37,876 bases of DNA from an uncultured Acidimicrobiales bacterium (lineage in GTDB: Bacteria; Actinomycetota; Acidimicrobiia; Acidimicrobiales; SZUA-35): the NCBI GenBank assembly GCA_937922785.1, contig CALAJQ010000032.1, positions 1 through 37,876 on the forward strand, written 5' to 3'. This document shows, one piece after another, positions 23,575 through 31,819 of the stretch. Positions within the stretch are counted from its first letter, which is position 1. Every line of letters begins with the position of its first letter. Under the pieces are notes generated by a model. The model searched no databases and was not told where the DNA came from. It saw only the letters and a list, made by a program, of their open reading frames with translations. A program made the position numbers and the translations under genes.

Positions 23575-26147
23575 CCGACACAACAGACCGGCACGCTTCA
23601 GACAGACAGACCTCGGGACTGGGCTTTGTTGGCCAAAGCGTCAAGCGAGTTGAGGACGAACGGCTTCTGATCGGCCAAGGCAAGTTCGTCGCTGACCTGA
23701 ACCCTGCGGGAATCGGCCACGTCGCGTTCCTTCGTAGCCCCTACGCTCACGCCACCATCAACTCAATCGACGTATCGGCGGCCACCAAGTTGCCCGGCGT
23801 AATCAAGGTGTTCACTGCCGCGGAGCTGAACGCAGTGACGAACCCGTTTGTCCCACTCATCACAACCAAGAGCCTCTACACCCCGATCTTCCACTGCATG
23901 ACCGAAGACAAAGTCCGCCACATCGGCGACCCGGTAGCGCTGGTGGTTGCGGAGTCTCGCTATGTCGCAGAAGACGCACTCGAGCTGATCGATGTGGACT
24001 ACACCGATCTCGAAGCCGTCGGCACAATTGATGCTGCCTTGTCCTCTAGCAGCCCCAAAATCTGGGATAAGGCTGACGGCAACGTTCTGGCCCACAAGGT
24101 CGACACGTTCGGAGATCTGACCACCGCGTTTTCCACCGCTGATCACGTGATAACCCGAACACTCGATTGTCCTCGCCAGACAAACCAGCCGATGGAAACC
24201 CGAGGCAGCGTAGTGCTGGTCGACCCAAAGACCGGGCATCTTGAAATCCACAACACATCTCAGGCGCCTCACATGCTGAAGTGGGGCGTTGCCGCTCACC
24301 TTAAGTCTGATCGCGGCATTCGGAGTCTTGGCAAGTTCCTTCGCAACGCCGACAGACGCAAGGCTTTCGGCGGCGCCGCAAAGATGTTCCTCCAGAAAAA
24401 CAAGAACAAGCTTGCAGAGCAAGACCCCGCTGGCAACGTGTCACAGCTGAAGAAAGACAGGTCGTTTCTGAGGCACACACTTCGGATGGCGGCTGGCCTG
24501 TTAGCTGACGAAAGCTACCCCACTGTTAAGGCTGTCGACATCGGCGGGGCATTCGGATCCAAGGGCCCACTGGCTCGTGAGGACATCGCCGTTGCGGCTG
24601 CGGCCAGGGAGCTCGGTCGTTCCGTGCAATGGATTGAAGATCGGGTGGAGAATCTGCTGGACGGGGGCCAGGCTCGAGAAGAACGGTTCACGGTTTCTGT
24701 AGCGGTCGACAACGACGGCACGTTGAAGGGTCTGAAGGTTGAGGCAGCCCTGGATCAGGGCGCCTATCCGGCCTTCCCTATTCCGCCCGTTTTCACTTTG
24801 CTGTTCTGGAAGGTCTACATGCCAGGCCCGTATGACTTCGGGGCCTTCCAGCTTGACGCAAAACTAGTGGCCAGCAACAAAGGCAAGATCGTGCCATACA
24901 GAGGACCATGGGCGAACGAGACTTGGATGCGAGAGCGCATGCTTGACATCGTCGCCGACGAAATTGGCATGGATCGATTCGAACTGCGAGCCAAGAACGT
25001 CTTGCGTGAGGCCACCATGCCGAAGTCAATGATCACCGGGCCCGACTTAGACGAAACGATGTCAGCGGCCAAGACATTAGATCGCGCCATCGAGATGATC
25101 GACTTCGAACAGTTGGATCGTGACAAGGCGGCCGCCGAAGCACGAGGACACCGGCTCGGATTAGGATTGTCGTGCTATCACGAGGCAGCCCCCGGACCGC
25201 CAAACTTCGTCAGTTCGGTCCAGCCGGGCGGTGACCTATTCACCTCCGAGGACGGCCGGGCCGAGATCCACGCCGACGGCAAGATCACCATGTTCACCTC
25301 CCAAAGCCCACACGGACAAAGCCATCAGACCACTTACAAACAAGTCGTAGCTGATGAGTTTGGTGTGAAGATGGAAGACGTCGAGATTGTTTGGGGTGAC
25401 ACCGACCGCACCCAGTTCAGTTTTCTGGGCACCGCAGGCAGTCGAGGCGGCCCCCTTGGTGCCGGTGTGATGCGAATGACTGCCCGTGAGCTTCGCAACC
25501 AGGTAACCGAGATTGCAGCAGACATGCTCGAGGCGTCGGCGGCTGACATCGAGATCATCGATGGCAACATCCACGTGGCCGGGGTTCCTTCCAAGGGCGT
25601 TACCTACGCCCAGGTCGCTGCCAAGGTTGCTGCTGACTCGGGCGTTCAAAGCGGACCCGTGTTCTCGGAGTCTTTGGAATATGAAGGTGTGGGGAACGGA
25701 GGCTGGTCGGTAGCGACGCACGTCGCTTGGGTTGACATTGACCTTGAGACAGGCCAGGTCGAGATCCCCCGATATCTAGTGGTTGAGGATTGCGGCCCAA
25801 TCATTAACCCCGGCGTTGTGGATGGTCAGGTGCGGGGCGGCGTTGCCCAAGGCATTGGCGCTGTGTTCTACGAACGCCTCCACTACGACGAGAACGCCAA
25901 CCTGATGGCCGGCACCTACATGGACTATCTGATCCCGACTGCGATGGAAATTCCCAACATCGAGATCGAACACATGGAGACCCTGACCAAAGGCGAGAAC
26001 GATGCTCGTGGTGTTGGTGAAGGCGGCATGATCGGCGCGCCAGCAGCGCTTACCAACGCAGTGTCAGATGCCCTGGGCGTTCAGGTCACCGAGCAATACT
26101 TGCCGCCGTTCCGAATTCTCGAGCTGGCCGGCGTCATAGATGCCTAG
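23571..26147 (+). CDS. Molybdenum hydroxylase large subunit (CoxL/aldehyde oxidase-like) with basic insertion
   Basis: The 858-residue molybdopterin-binding subunit has the family landmarks SVKRVEDERLLIGQGKFV, the moco segment IGGAFGSKG (324-332) and the catalytic glutamate E817 in GVGEGGMIGAP. In place of the CoxL loop signatures AYRCSFR (form I CO dehydrogenase) or AYRGAGR (form II) it reads PYRGPWA (442-448), so CO is an unlikely substrate and an aldehyde or N-heterocycle is more likely. Between about residues 245 and 308 it has an additional lysine/arginine-rich helix-forming stretch (RSLGKFLRNADRRK, FLQKNKNK) absent from usual members. The frame is intact, so the insertion is real protein. 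Substrate unknown; the divergent CoA-transferase suggests an acid product. Confidence 0.92.
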   Translation: MTDTTDRHASDRQTSGLGFVGQSVKRVEDERLLIGQGKFVADLNPAGIGHVAFLRSPYAHATINSIDVSAATKLPGVIKVFTAAELNAVTNPFVPLITTKSLYTPIFHCMTEDKVRHIGDPVALVVAESRYVAEDALELIDVDYTDLEAVGTIDAALSSSSPKIWDKADGNVLAHKVDTFGDLTTAFSTADHVITRTLDCPRQTNQPMETRGSVVLVDPKTGHLEIHNTSQAPHMLKWGVAAHLKSDRGIRSLGKFLRNADRRKAFGGAAKMFLQKNKNKLAEQDPAGNVSQLKKDRSFLRHTLRMAAGLLADESYPTVKAVDIGGAFGSKGPLAREDIAVAAAARELGRSVQWIEDRVENLLDGGQAREERFTVSVAVDNDGTLKGLKVEAALDQGAYPAFPIPPVFTLLFWKVYMPGPYDFGAFQLDAKLVASNKGKIVPYRGPWANETWMRERMLDIVADEIGMDRFELRAKNVLREATMPKSMITGPDLDETMSAAKTLDRAIEMIDFEQLDRDKAAAEARGHRLGLGLSCYHEAAPGPPNFVSSVQPGGDLFTSEDGRAEIHADGKITMFTSQSPHGQSHQTTYKQVVADEFGVKMEDVEIVWGDTDRTQFSFLGTAGSRGGPLGAGVMRMTARELRNQVTEIAADMLEASAADIEIIDGNIHVAGVPSKGVTYAQVAAKVAADSGVQSGPVFSESLEYEGVGNGGWSVATHVAWVDIDLETGQVEIPRYLVVEDCGPIINPGVVDGQVRGGVAQGIGAVFYERLHYDENANLMAGTYMDYLIPTAMEIPNIEIEHMETLTKGENDARGVGEGGMIGAPAALTNAVSDALGVQVTEQYLPPFRILELAGVIDA

Positions 26148-26169
26148 CCATCTAAGTCTGCGGGCCCGA

Positions 26170-26215
26170 GTTATCCACAGAATGACGACCTAGCTACTTT
26201 TGAGACTTGACCCCC
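26170..26215 (-). repeat. Family B repeat, locus B4 (overlaps 3' end of CAP-domain gene)
   Basis: A 46-bp copy on the minus strand with GGGGGTCAAGTCTCAAAAG, AGCTAGGT and TTCTGTGGATAAC; perfect TTATCCACA at 26171-26179. The TAG inside GCTAGGT is the stop codon of the CAP gene, so the repeat encodes the last residues of that protein. It fills nearly all of the 42-bp gap to the convergent coxL-like gene. Confidence 0.85.
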
Positions 26216-27212
26216 CGCCGTATTGGTGACGGTTGATGAACTCGTCGTTGGCTGCGATCCAGCGGACCACACCACCTCGGTCAAGCTCTCCGCTGTTCAT
26301 TAGGCCCAACCAGTAGTTAAAGCCTTCGCCATCTGCTTCCCGTTCAAGGATGTTGATATACAAAATCGCCAGGTACTCGTGGTTGTTCACGTTGCCGTAG
26401 GTGTTTTGAAACTCCTGGCTCGCCGCAAATTCGAAACTGATCTGATCAATGGTTGCCCCGTTTGCGCTAATGCCTAGCCAGTAGTTGGCCCCGCCGATGT
26501 CTGCGTCACGGCGGAAGAACGCACGATAGAGGCGAAGGACGTCAGCCTCGGGCTTGTCAAAGCCTGGCTGGTTCACTAGCTCGTCCAACGATTCGGCCGG
26601 CGTGTGAGCGGCCAGCGGATCATTGACGGGTTCCGCTGCGCTATTGCGGCATCGATAGTCGTTATCGGTGAAGAACGAGTTGTCTATCGGCTGCAGAGGG
26701 GCAGTGTTGGAGGTGATCCCGCCGTTGTCCGCGCCGATCCAGGCGATAGCCCACGAAGTGTTACCAATGCAGAACACTCCAACGGAGGCAAAGTCCGCGT
26801 TCGCCGCCATCATGATCTGGCGGTGCCCGGTCGACTCGTTCCATTGCTGAACCAAAGTGTTCGTGCTGGCGCCACCTGACCCGAAACGAGCGGCCAAGAT
26901 CTCGGCCTCCACAAATCCTTGGTTACACGAATCGGGGTAGTGCTCAAGGCGGCCCTGATCGGCGTTCTCTGCAGCGATGCAGTTCAAATAGGCCTCGAAC
27001 TGGGCCCAGTGCTTGTTCGCCAACGGGGCCTGACCGTATTGAGCACGGGTTCTGTTGATGGTGTCGAGCATCTCGACTTCAGCGTCATAAGCCCGGACGA
27101 CCTCACCCTCAAAGAATCCTGCCGCAGCAACTGGCCCTACGCCAACCAAGGTTGACCCGAACATGGTCAGCAGTGCGAACGTGGCGGCGAGCAAACGCTT
27201 TCGAGGACCCAT
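26190..27212 (-). CDS. Secreted CAP (SCP/PR1) domain protein with C-terminal DUF4214
   Basis: A 340-residue exported protein with a signal peptide (MGPRKRLLAATFALLTMFGS..., predicted cleavage near A31). Residues about 47-170 form a CAP domain (MLDTINRTRAQYG, TLVQQWNESTGHRQIM, ASVGVFC) with paired cysteines. Residues about 215-330 carry DUF4214 repeats (LRLYRAFFRRDADIGGANYW and ILYINILEREADGEGFNYW). This combination is common in Acidimicrobiia and other marine bacteria and is thought to be cell-surface linked; its function is unknown. The last nine residues GGGSSLKSS are encoded by repeat B4, so the original C-terminus was probably altered by the repeat. The ribosome site is weak. Confidence 0.88.
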   Translation of the reverse strand: MGPRKRLLAATFALLTMFGSTLVGVGPVAAAGFFEGEVVRAYDAEVEMLDTINRTRAQYGQAPLANKHWAQFEAYLNCIAAENADQGRLEHYPDSCNQGFVEAEILAARFGSGGASTNTLVQQWNESTGHRQIMMAANADFASVGVFCIGNTSWAIAWIGADNGGITSNTAPLQPIDNSFFTDNDYRCRNSAAEPVNDPLAAHTPAESLDELVNQPGFDKPEADVLRLYRAFFRRDADIGGANYWLGISANGATIDQISFEFAASQEFQNTYGNVNNHEYLAILYINILEREADGEGFNYWLGLMNSGELDRGGVVRWIAANDEFINRHQYGGGSSLKSS

Positions 27213-27245
27213 GCCAGTTCATCGGCAGAATCACGCTTTCCGCCA

Positions 27246-27265
27246 TATAGGTAAAAAGACCTATA
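27246..27265. promoter_or_regulatory. TATAGGT / ACCTATA inverted repeat upstream of the CAP gene
   Basis: Perfect 7-bp arms with a 6-nt AAAAAG spacer, 34 nt before the CAP gene ATG and 31 nt after the MMPL stop. The arms are AT-rich and no U tract follows, so an operator or promoter element is more likely than a terminator. Confidence 0.4.
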
Positions 27266-27295
27266 CAACCAAGCAGTTCAACCTGACTAGACGTC

Positions 27296-29650
27296 TTAGG
27301 GGACTGACACTGGCTCGGGCTCGACGTTGGCAGCTCGGGAAGCTTCGGCGTGGGAGCCTGAGCCTTCTACATTCAGGTTGGGCAAGATCTTGTCTAGCCA
27401 CTTTGGTAGCCACCAGTTGCGTTCACCGAGCAGTTCCATCGTCGCTGGCACCAATAACATTCGTACGAGGGTGGCGTCCAAGAAGACCGCAGTTGAAAGA
27501 CCAATTCCGAACAACTTGATGATGCGGTTGTCTTCGAACATGAATGACCCGAACACAACCACCATGATTGCCGCAGCGGCAGTGATCACTCGGGCAGTGG
27601 AAGCCAAGCCATCGGCCACCGACTCTTCGGCGTCGCCTGTGCGTTCGTACTCTTCCTTGATTCGGGACAAGAGGAATACCTCATAGTCCATCGACAGGCC
27701 GAAGACGATGGCAAACATCATCATCGGAATGAACGGTTCGATCGGTGCTGGCTCGATTCCGAACACAGAGCCGAACCAACCCCATTGGAAGATCGCCACA
27801 ACGACGCCATAGGCAGCAGCGATGCTAAGCACGTTCATTACTACAGCCTTGATTGGCACCAGCAACGATCGGAAGACCGCCATCAACAGCAGGAAGCTAA
27901 GCGCCAGTACAACTCCGAAGAACAAGATGATCCTGCCGCCAAGGAACGAGGTGAAATCTATGTTGGCGGGAACCTGGCCCGTAACGTTGGCAGTGAACCC
28001 GGTGTCACCCACAACGCTTGGAATCACCACGTCTCTAAGTCGTTTGACCAGCTCTTCGGTTTCAAGATCTTGCGGGCCTGAGGTTGGGACTACCTGAATA
28101 AGCGCCGCAGTTGAATCTTGCGGGCTTTCGAAGTTGTTAGGTACTGGTCCCGCCGCTGCGGCAACGCCAGCATCGGCTTCGATTGCCTGTTGCAGCGACT
28201 GCATCGTGGCCAGATCCGCTGGCGACGCAAGCTCGGCTACAACTACGAACGGGCCGTTGAAGCCTGGGCCGAAGCCGTCGGCCAACAGGTCATAGGCCTT
28301 ACGGGTAGTGGTTGCTTCTGGGAAGTTGCCCTCATCAGAGAATCCCATTCGAAGCGAGAGAACCGGAGCTGCCATGATCAGCAGAATGGCCACACCAACC
28401 AACGCTGCGACCCAAGGCTGGCCCTGAATGAAGCGACTCCATCGATACCAGCCGGTTTCTCGCATCGGCTTTTCAACCCGAGCAGGCACCACGGTGTTTA
28501 GGAACGGAATGAATCTGCCAACAAGCAGAACCACCCCCGCTGCAGCGAACCCGACTAGCGCAATTGGTCCTGCGCCCAGGCCAGCCGAGAGAAGGCCGAG
28601 AGATACAAGCCCAGCGGCAAGAATGCCTCGGTAGCGGGTGAGCTCAACTCTGTCGCCAACCATTCCCAGGAAGGCCGGCAATAGCGTTACTGAAGCAGCC
28701 ATGGTCACAGCAACTGTGACTGCAGCACCAACTCCGAGGCCCGTAATGAAGGCAAGGCCAATTAACAACATGCCCAAAAGACTCACTACAACAGTGAGGC
28801 CAGCGAAGATCACTGAGCGGCCTGCTGTGTCCATTGCGATGCCGACCGCTTCGTATTTGGATATCCCATCGTGAAGTGCGTTGCGATAGCGGGTGACAAT
28901 AAATAGCGCGTAGTCAATTCCGACGCCGAGGCCAATCATGGCGCCGATCTGGATAGCGAAGTCGGGCATGGCGATGGTGTTGCTAATCAAGTTGATCAGG
29001 CCGATACCAGTACCAACACCAGCAACGGCGACGCCGATTGGCAGACCCATTGCCATAACCGAGCCAAAGGCCAGAATCAGTACAACAACCGCAAATGCCA
29101 GGCCGATCAGCTCGGTTTCTGGCGGCTCGAATTCGGCCAGAATCTGACCACCCAGCTCAACTTGAACTGCTTCGCTGAGACCGGCCGCTTCAAGCGTTTC
29201 CTCAACATGTTCCTCAATGTCCTTGCTGAAGACCTGTGCGTTTGTCTGATCTATGTCGTTGGCCACAGTGACAGAGGCAAAGGCAATGTCGCCCGCCGGT
29301 GAAATTTGAGGTCCGGCTGTTTGGCCATAAGGCGAGACGACCGAGATGCCTTCGTCCAACTGCGCGGTGTAGTCAAAGATTTCGGTCATGGCGGCCACAA
29401 CGGCGGGGTCATCAACACCCAGGTCAGTCTTGAACACGATGCTTGCAGCCTGGCCGTTGCCTTGGCCGCCAAAGTCGTTTTCAAGGATGTCGAAGCCGTC
29501 TCGGCTTTCCGATTCGGGGATTTCGAATGCGCCGTTAAACGCGGGCCCAACGGCCCCGGCAGCGCCAACCACGCCAATGATGATCGCTAGCCAGATGCCA
29601 ACAACAATCTTCCAGTGTGAGAAACACCACTTGCCTAAGGCTTCATACAT
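27296..29650 (-). CDS. MMPL/RND-family lipid transporter
   Basis: A 784-residue inner-membrane transporter of the MMPL class of the RND superfamily. It has the usual two-fold layout: a first helix (WKIVVGIWLAIIIGVVGAAG), a large extracytoplasmic domain to about residue 175, a five-helix bundle with the proton-relay type motif GLGVGIDYALFIVTRYR, a second external domain, and a second bundle with FGLSMDYEVFLLSRIKEEY. The Asp-Tyr pairs in both bundles are retained. MMPL proteins export lipids, including sulfolipids in mycobacteria. It starts 55 nt after the BASS-type transporter gene on the same strand and so may be the last gene of the thioester reductase / sulfotransferase operon. The exported lipid is not known. 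Confidence 0.93.
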   Translation of the reverse strand: MYEALGKWCFSHWKIVVGIWLAIIIGVVGAAGAVGPAFNGAFEIPESESRDGFDILENDFGGQGNGQAASIVFKTDLGVDDPAVVAAMTEIFDYTAQLDEGISVVSPYGQTAGPQISPAGDIAFASVTVANDIDQTNAQVFSKDIEEHVEETLEAAGLSEAVQVELGGQILAEFEPPETELIGLAFAVVVLILAFGSVMAMGLPIGVAVAGVGTGIGLINLISNTIAMPDFAIQIGAMIGLGVGIDYALFIVTRYRNALHDGISKYEAVGIAMDTAGRSVIFAGLTVVVSLLGMLLIGLAFITGLGVGAAVTVAVTMAASVTLLPAFLGMVGDRVELTRYRGILAAGLVSLGLLSAGLGAGPIALVGFAAAGVVLLVGRFIPFLNTVVPARVEKPMRETGWYRWSRFIQGQPWVAALVGVAILLIMAAPVLSLRMGFSDEGNFPEATTTRKAYDLLADGFGPGFNGPFVVVAELASPADLATMQSLQQAIEADAGVAAAAGPVPNNFESPQDSTAALIQVVPTSGPQDLETEELVKRLRDVVIPSVVGDTGFTANVTGQVPANIDFTSFLGGRIILFFGVVLALSFLLLMAVFRSLLVPIKAVVMNVLSIAAAYGVVVAIFQWGWFGSVFGIEPAPIEPFIPMMMFAIVFGLSMDYEVFLLSRIKEEYERTGDAEESVADGLASTARVITAAAAIMVVVFGSFMFEDNRIIKLFGIGLSTAVFLDATLVRMLLVPATMELLGERNWWLPKWLDKILPNLNVEGSGSHAEASRAANVEPEPVSVP

Positions 29651-29705
29651 GTCATCACGTTACTCACCGCATCAACCACCATCGCGCCTTAAGTGGCATG
29701 TGCCA

Positions 29706-30731
29706 CTATGCGCGAATGCGGGGTTCGACGACTCTGAACTCGAACTTGGCGGGAAACCTCAGCCGCGGTGGCTGGGCTTTTTGACTGTTTGACGCGTGTA
29801 GATCCATGAGGTCAACATCAGGTGAAGGACCTAGATCTAGCACCACTGGCGGCTCAATTCGGCCAGCGTCGTCTTCACTCTGATCGTCGCTTTGCTCAAC
29901 GCTGGTTCGGTATCTACCGGCAAGCCAGCCGACAAGACCAGGTAGCAACAACATCCAGAAGGACCACAACAAGATGGCCGCCTCTACTTCTGGATCGTCA
30001 AAGAATCTGGCCGCCAGTAGCAGCGCGACCGACATGTTTCGTACAGCTGTGACTGTGAGCAGCGATCGCAACATGCTGCCCGGCCTGGTCATGATCAAGA
30101 TCGGGGCAAGCACCACAAGTAACCCACCGATCAAGTTGAGGTGCACCGACAGGGCGGCCGAGGTCAAGATTTCGCCTCGCAGGACCAACAGCGCGATCAC
30201 TATTCCCACTAACAAAAGGTTGGCAATAAGACCAAGCGGCTTGGATGCACGTGTGGCCAGATCCGGAGATTGCCGGGCGAAAGCCATCGCTGCCACTAGC
30301 GGAATCACCTGGAACACCAAGAGCGCAATGAACATCGGCACAAGCACGCCTCCGTCATCGGCGACGTTGGTCTCTAGGTCAACCAGGAAGTGAATGGTCA
30401 GAGGCGTTGTTGCCAAACCCAGAAGCCCTAGCAAAACCATCAAGCCGGTCGAGAACCCGAGATCGGCCTTGGAAAGTTTGGAGAGTACTGGCCCGATCGG
30501 TCCGGCTGGAGCGGCGGCACACAGAACCAAACCTGCTGCCATTCCGGCCGTTAGTTGAGCTACCTCGGTCTGAGCCCAGATCAGAAGGGGGAACACAACA
30601 AGGTTCAGGATCACCGCCCCCACAACCCATCGGCCTCGTCTCAAGCCGCCTACGAGCTGAGATACCTGAAGGTCTAACCCGATGGCGATCATCATCACCA
30701 CAACCAAGACTTGCAACGCAATGCTAATCAT
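29706..30731 (-). CDS. Bile acid:sodium symporter (BASS)-like membrane transporter
   Basis: A 341-residue membrane protein with nine to ten hydrophobic helices (first helix ISIALQVLVVVMMIAIGLDL, then AAGLVLCAAAPAGPIGPVLSKLSKAD), the topology and sequence style of the BASS/SBF family. This family moves organic anions, including sulfated steroids in animals. A hydrophilic tail of about 65 residues follows the last helix. It overlaps the sulfotransferase stop; the ribosome site AGGAG stands 7 nt before the ATG at 30731 (a GTG at 30734 is also possible). Transport of a sulfated metabolite is inferred from the neighbour. The helix count was judged by eye. Confidence 0.75.
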   Translation of the reverse strand: MISIALQVLVVVMMIAIGLDLQVSQLVGGLRRGRWVVGAVILNLVVFPLLIWAQTEVAQLTAGMAAGLVLCAAAPAGPIGPVLSKLSKADLGFSTGLMVLLGLLGLATTPLTIHFLVDLETNVADDGGVLVPMFIALLVFQVIPLVAAMAFARQSPDLATRASKPLGLIANLLLVGIVIALLVLRGEILTSAALSVHLNLIGGLLVVLAPILIMTRPGSMLRSLLTVTAVRNMSVALLLAARFFDDPEVEAAILLWSFWMLLLPGLVGWLAGRYRTSVEQSDDQSEDDAGRIEPPVVLDLGPSPDVDLMDLHASNSQKAQPPRLRFPAKFEFRVVEPRIRA

Positions 30732-31819
30732 CACTTGGCTCCTAACGATGTTGGCTCAGACCCGATGCGATACTCGATGCCGTTTGCGGCAAGGGCGGCG
30801 AAACCCGGCTGACAGGCTTCGCTCAGATCTCGTTGGGCGGCTGACCCAAGCTGGGTCCAACGTGGAGGGATCTTGCGGACCAACGCTTTACTCGCTTCAA
30901 CCCAATCGTTGCTTGGTTCGAGGCCAGCGAACTCGCTAAGGCGAACAAGCGCCGTCGTCGGATCCGACAAGATGTCTTCGAATCGAAGAGTCAACAATGA
31001 TTCGGAAGGGACCTTCTCCAAAGCCTTCAGGCCAGAGATGATCTCCCCCGACCAGTAGTGGCCACACAGTGCCGCTGGCAGGTCGAACCGGTTAAAGGCA
31101 TCTGCGCTGAAATTCTCGGGCAAGGTGTCGGCCAACTCGTCTGACAAGTCAGCTTCGTCACTGCGGTCGGCGCACTCGTAGGGGTCTACTCCCAGAGAGT
31201 CGGTCTGAAGCCCGCACAGAATCGCCATGCGAAACCCGATATGCCTACTCATAGACAGTGCGGTGTTTCGACCGTCACGCACCAGATGCACAATTGCGGC
31301 CTCGGGGAATGTCTCGGTTAGTCGCTCTACCACTCGAAGCGACCCGCCTGATCTTTCAACCCACTGCTGTTTGCCGTAGCGGGCACACAAATTCTGGAAC
31401 AACCGTCGATAGTGATCGGTCCCGGATGCATCGCCCCAGGCAGTCACCTCAGCCTCCAACTCGTCAAAGAGTCTGTCGGGCGCTTCTAGATCCAGATGGG
31501 GCAACATGGCTTGAAGGATTGGTGGCAAGTTGTTCGAAGTGAAGCGGCCCCGGCTCCACGGGTAGATGACTTCGGGCATCTGAAGGTCGTTAGCCAACAA
31601 CGTCAGCTGTCGGGGCTGAGGGTCAGCCAGAATCGACCAGAAATGACGGCCGGTGATCGGGACAATGGGGAAAGCCCGTTCAATCCGGCCGCCAAGATCG
31701 GTGACAAACGAAAACGTCTCGGACACGCTGAGCAGGGCAGGGTGCTTGCGAACCATGTGTGACAAGAGAGTGCTGCCGCATCGACCGGTGCCGACCACAA
31801 TTAGAGGGCGTTCGGTCAT
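30731..31819 (-). CDS. Sulfotransferase family protein (PAPS-dependent)
   Basis: The 362-residue product starts at the ATG at 31819, which overlaps the upstream stop as ATGA. The PAPS 5'-phosphosulfate loop is GTGRCGSTLLSHMV (10-23), and the 3'-phosphate motif is VHLVRDGRNTALSMS with R181 and R184. It should transfer sulfate from PAPS to an alcohol or sugar hydroxyl. The reading frame continues upstream by 17 codons within the reductase gene and is not used. Position between a thioester reductase and two transporters implies a lipid or fatty alcohol as acceptor. No PAPS synthesis genes are in the window. Confidence 0.88.
   Translation of the reverse strand: MTERPLIVVGTGRCGSTLLSHMVRKHPALLSVSETFSFVTDLGGRIERAFPIVPITGRHFWSILADPQPRQLTLLANDLQMPEVIYPWSRGRFTSNNLPPILQAMLPHLDLEAPDRLFDELEAEVTAWGDASGTDHYRRLFQNLCARYGKQQWVERSGGSLRVVERLTETFPEAAIVHLVRDGRNTALSMSRHIGFRMAILCGLQTDSLGVDPYECADRSDEADLSDELADTLPENFSADAFNRFDLPAALCGHYWSGEIISGLKALEKVPSESLLTLRFEDILSDPTTALVRLSEFAGLEPSNDWVEASKALVRKIPPRWTQLGSAAQRDLSEACQPGFAALAANGIEYRIGSEPTSLGAK

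Noticed and set aside
23763-24422. Open frame of 219 codons antisense to the coxL-like gene
   Set aside because: No recognisable protein features, and it lies wholly inside a well-supported gene.
23571-26147. Annotation as form I aerobic CO dehydrogenase
   Set aside because: The required AYRCSFR loop is missing; the loop reads PYRGPWA, so CO oxidation is not supported despite the coxMSL gene order.
20590-26215. Chromosomal replication origin, suggested by several DnaA boxes
   Set aside because: The boxes are spread over many kilobases inside a repeat, with no AT-rich unwinding region and no dnaA, dnaN, gyrB or parAB genes nearby.
29400-29412. GGGGTCA-like strings inside coding regions (also near 32037 and 34970)
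   Set aside because: Only the 7-mer matches; the remaining family B consensus is absent and the sequence is explained by codons.
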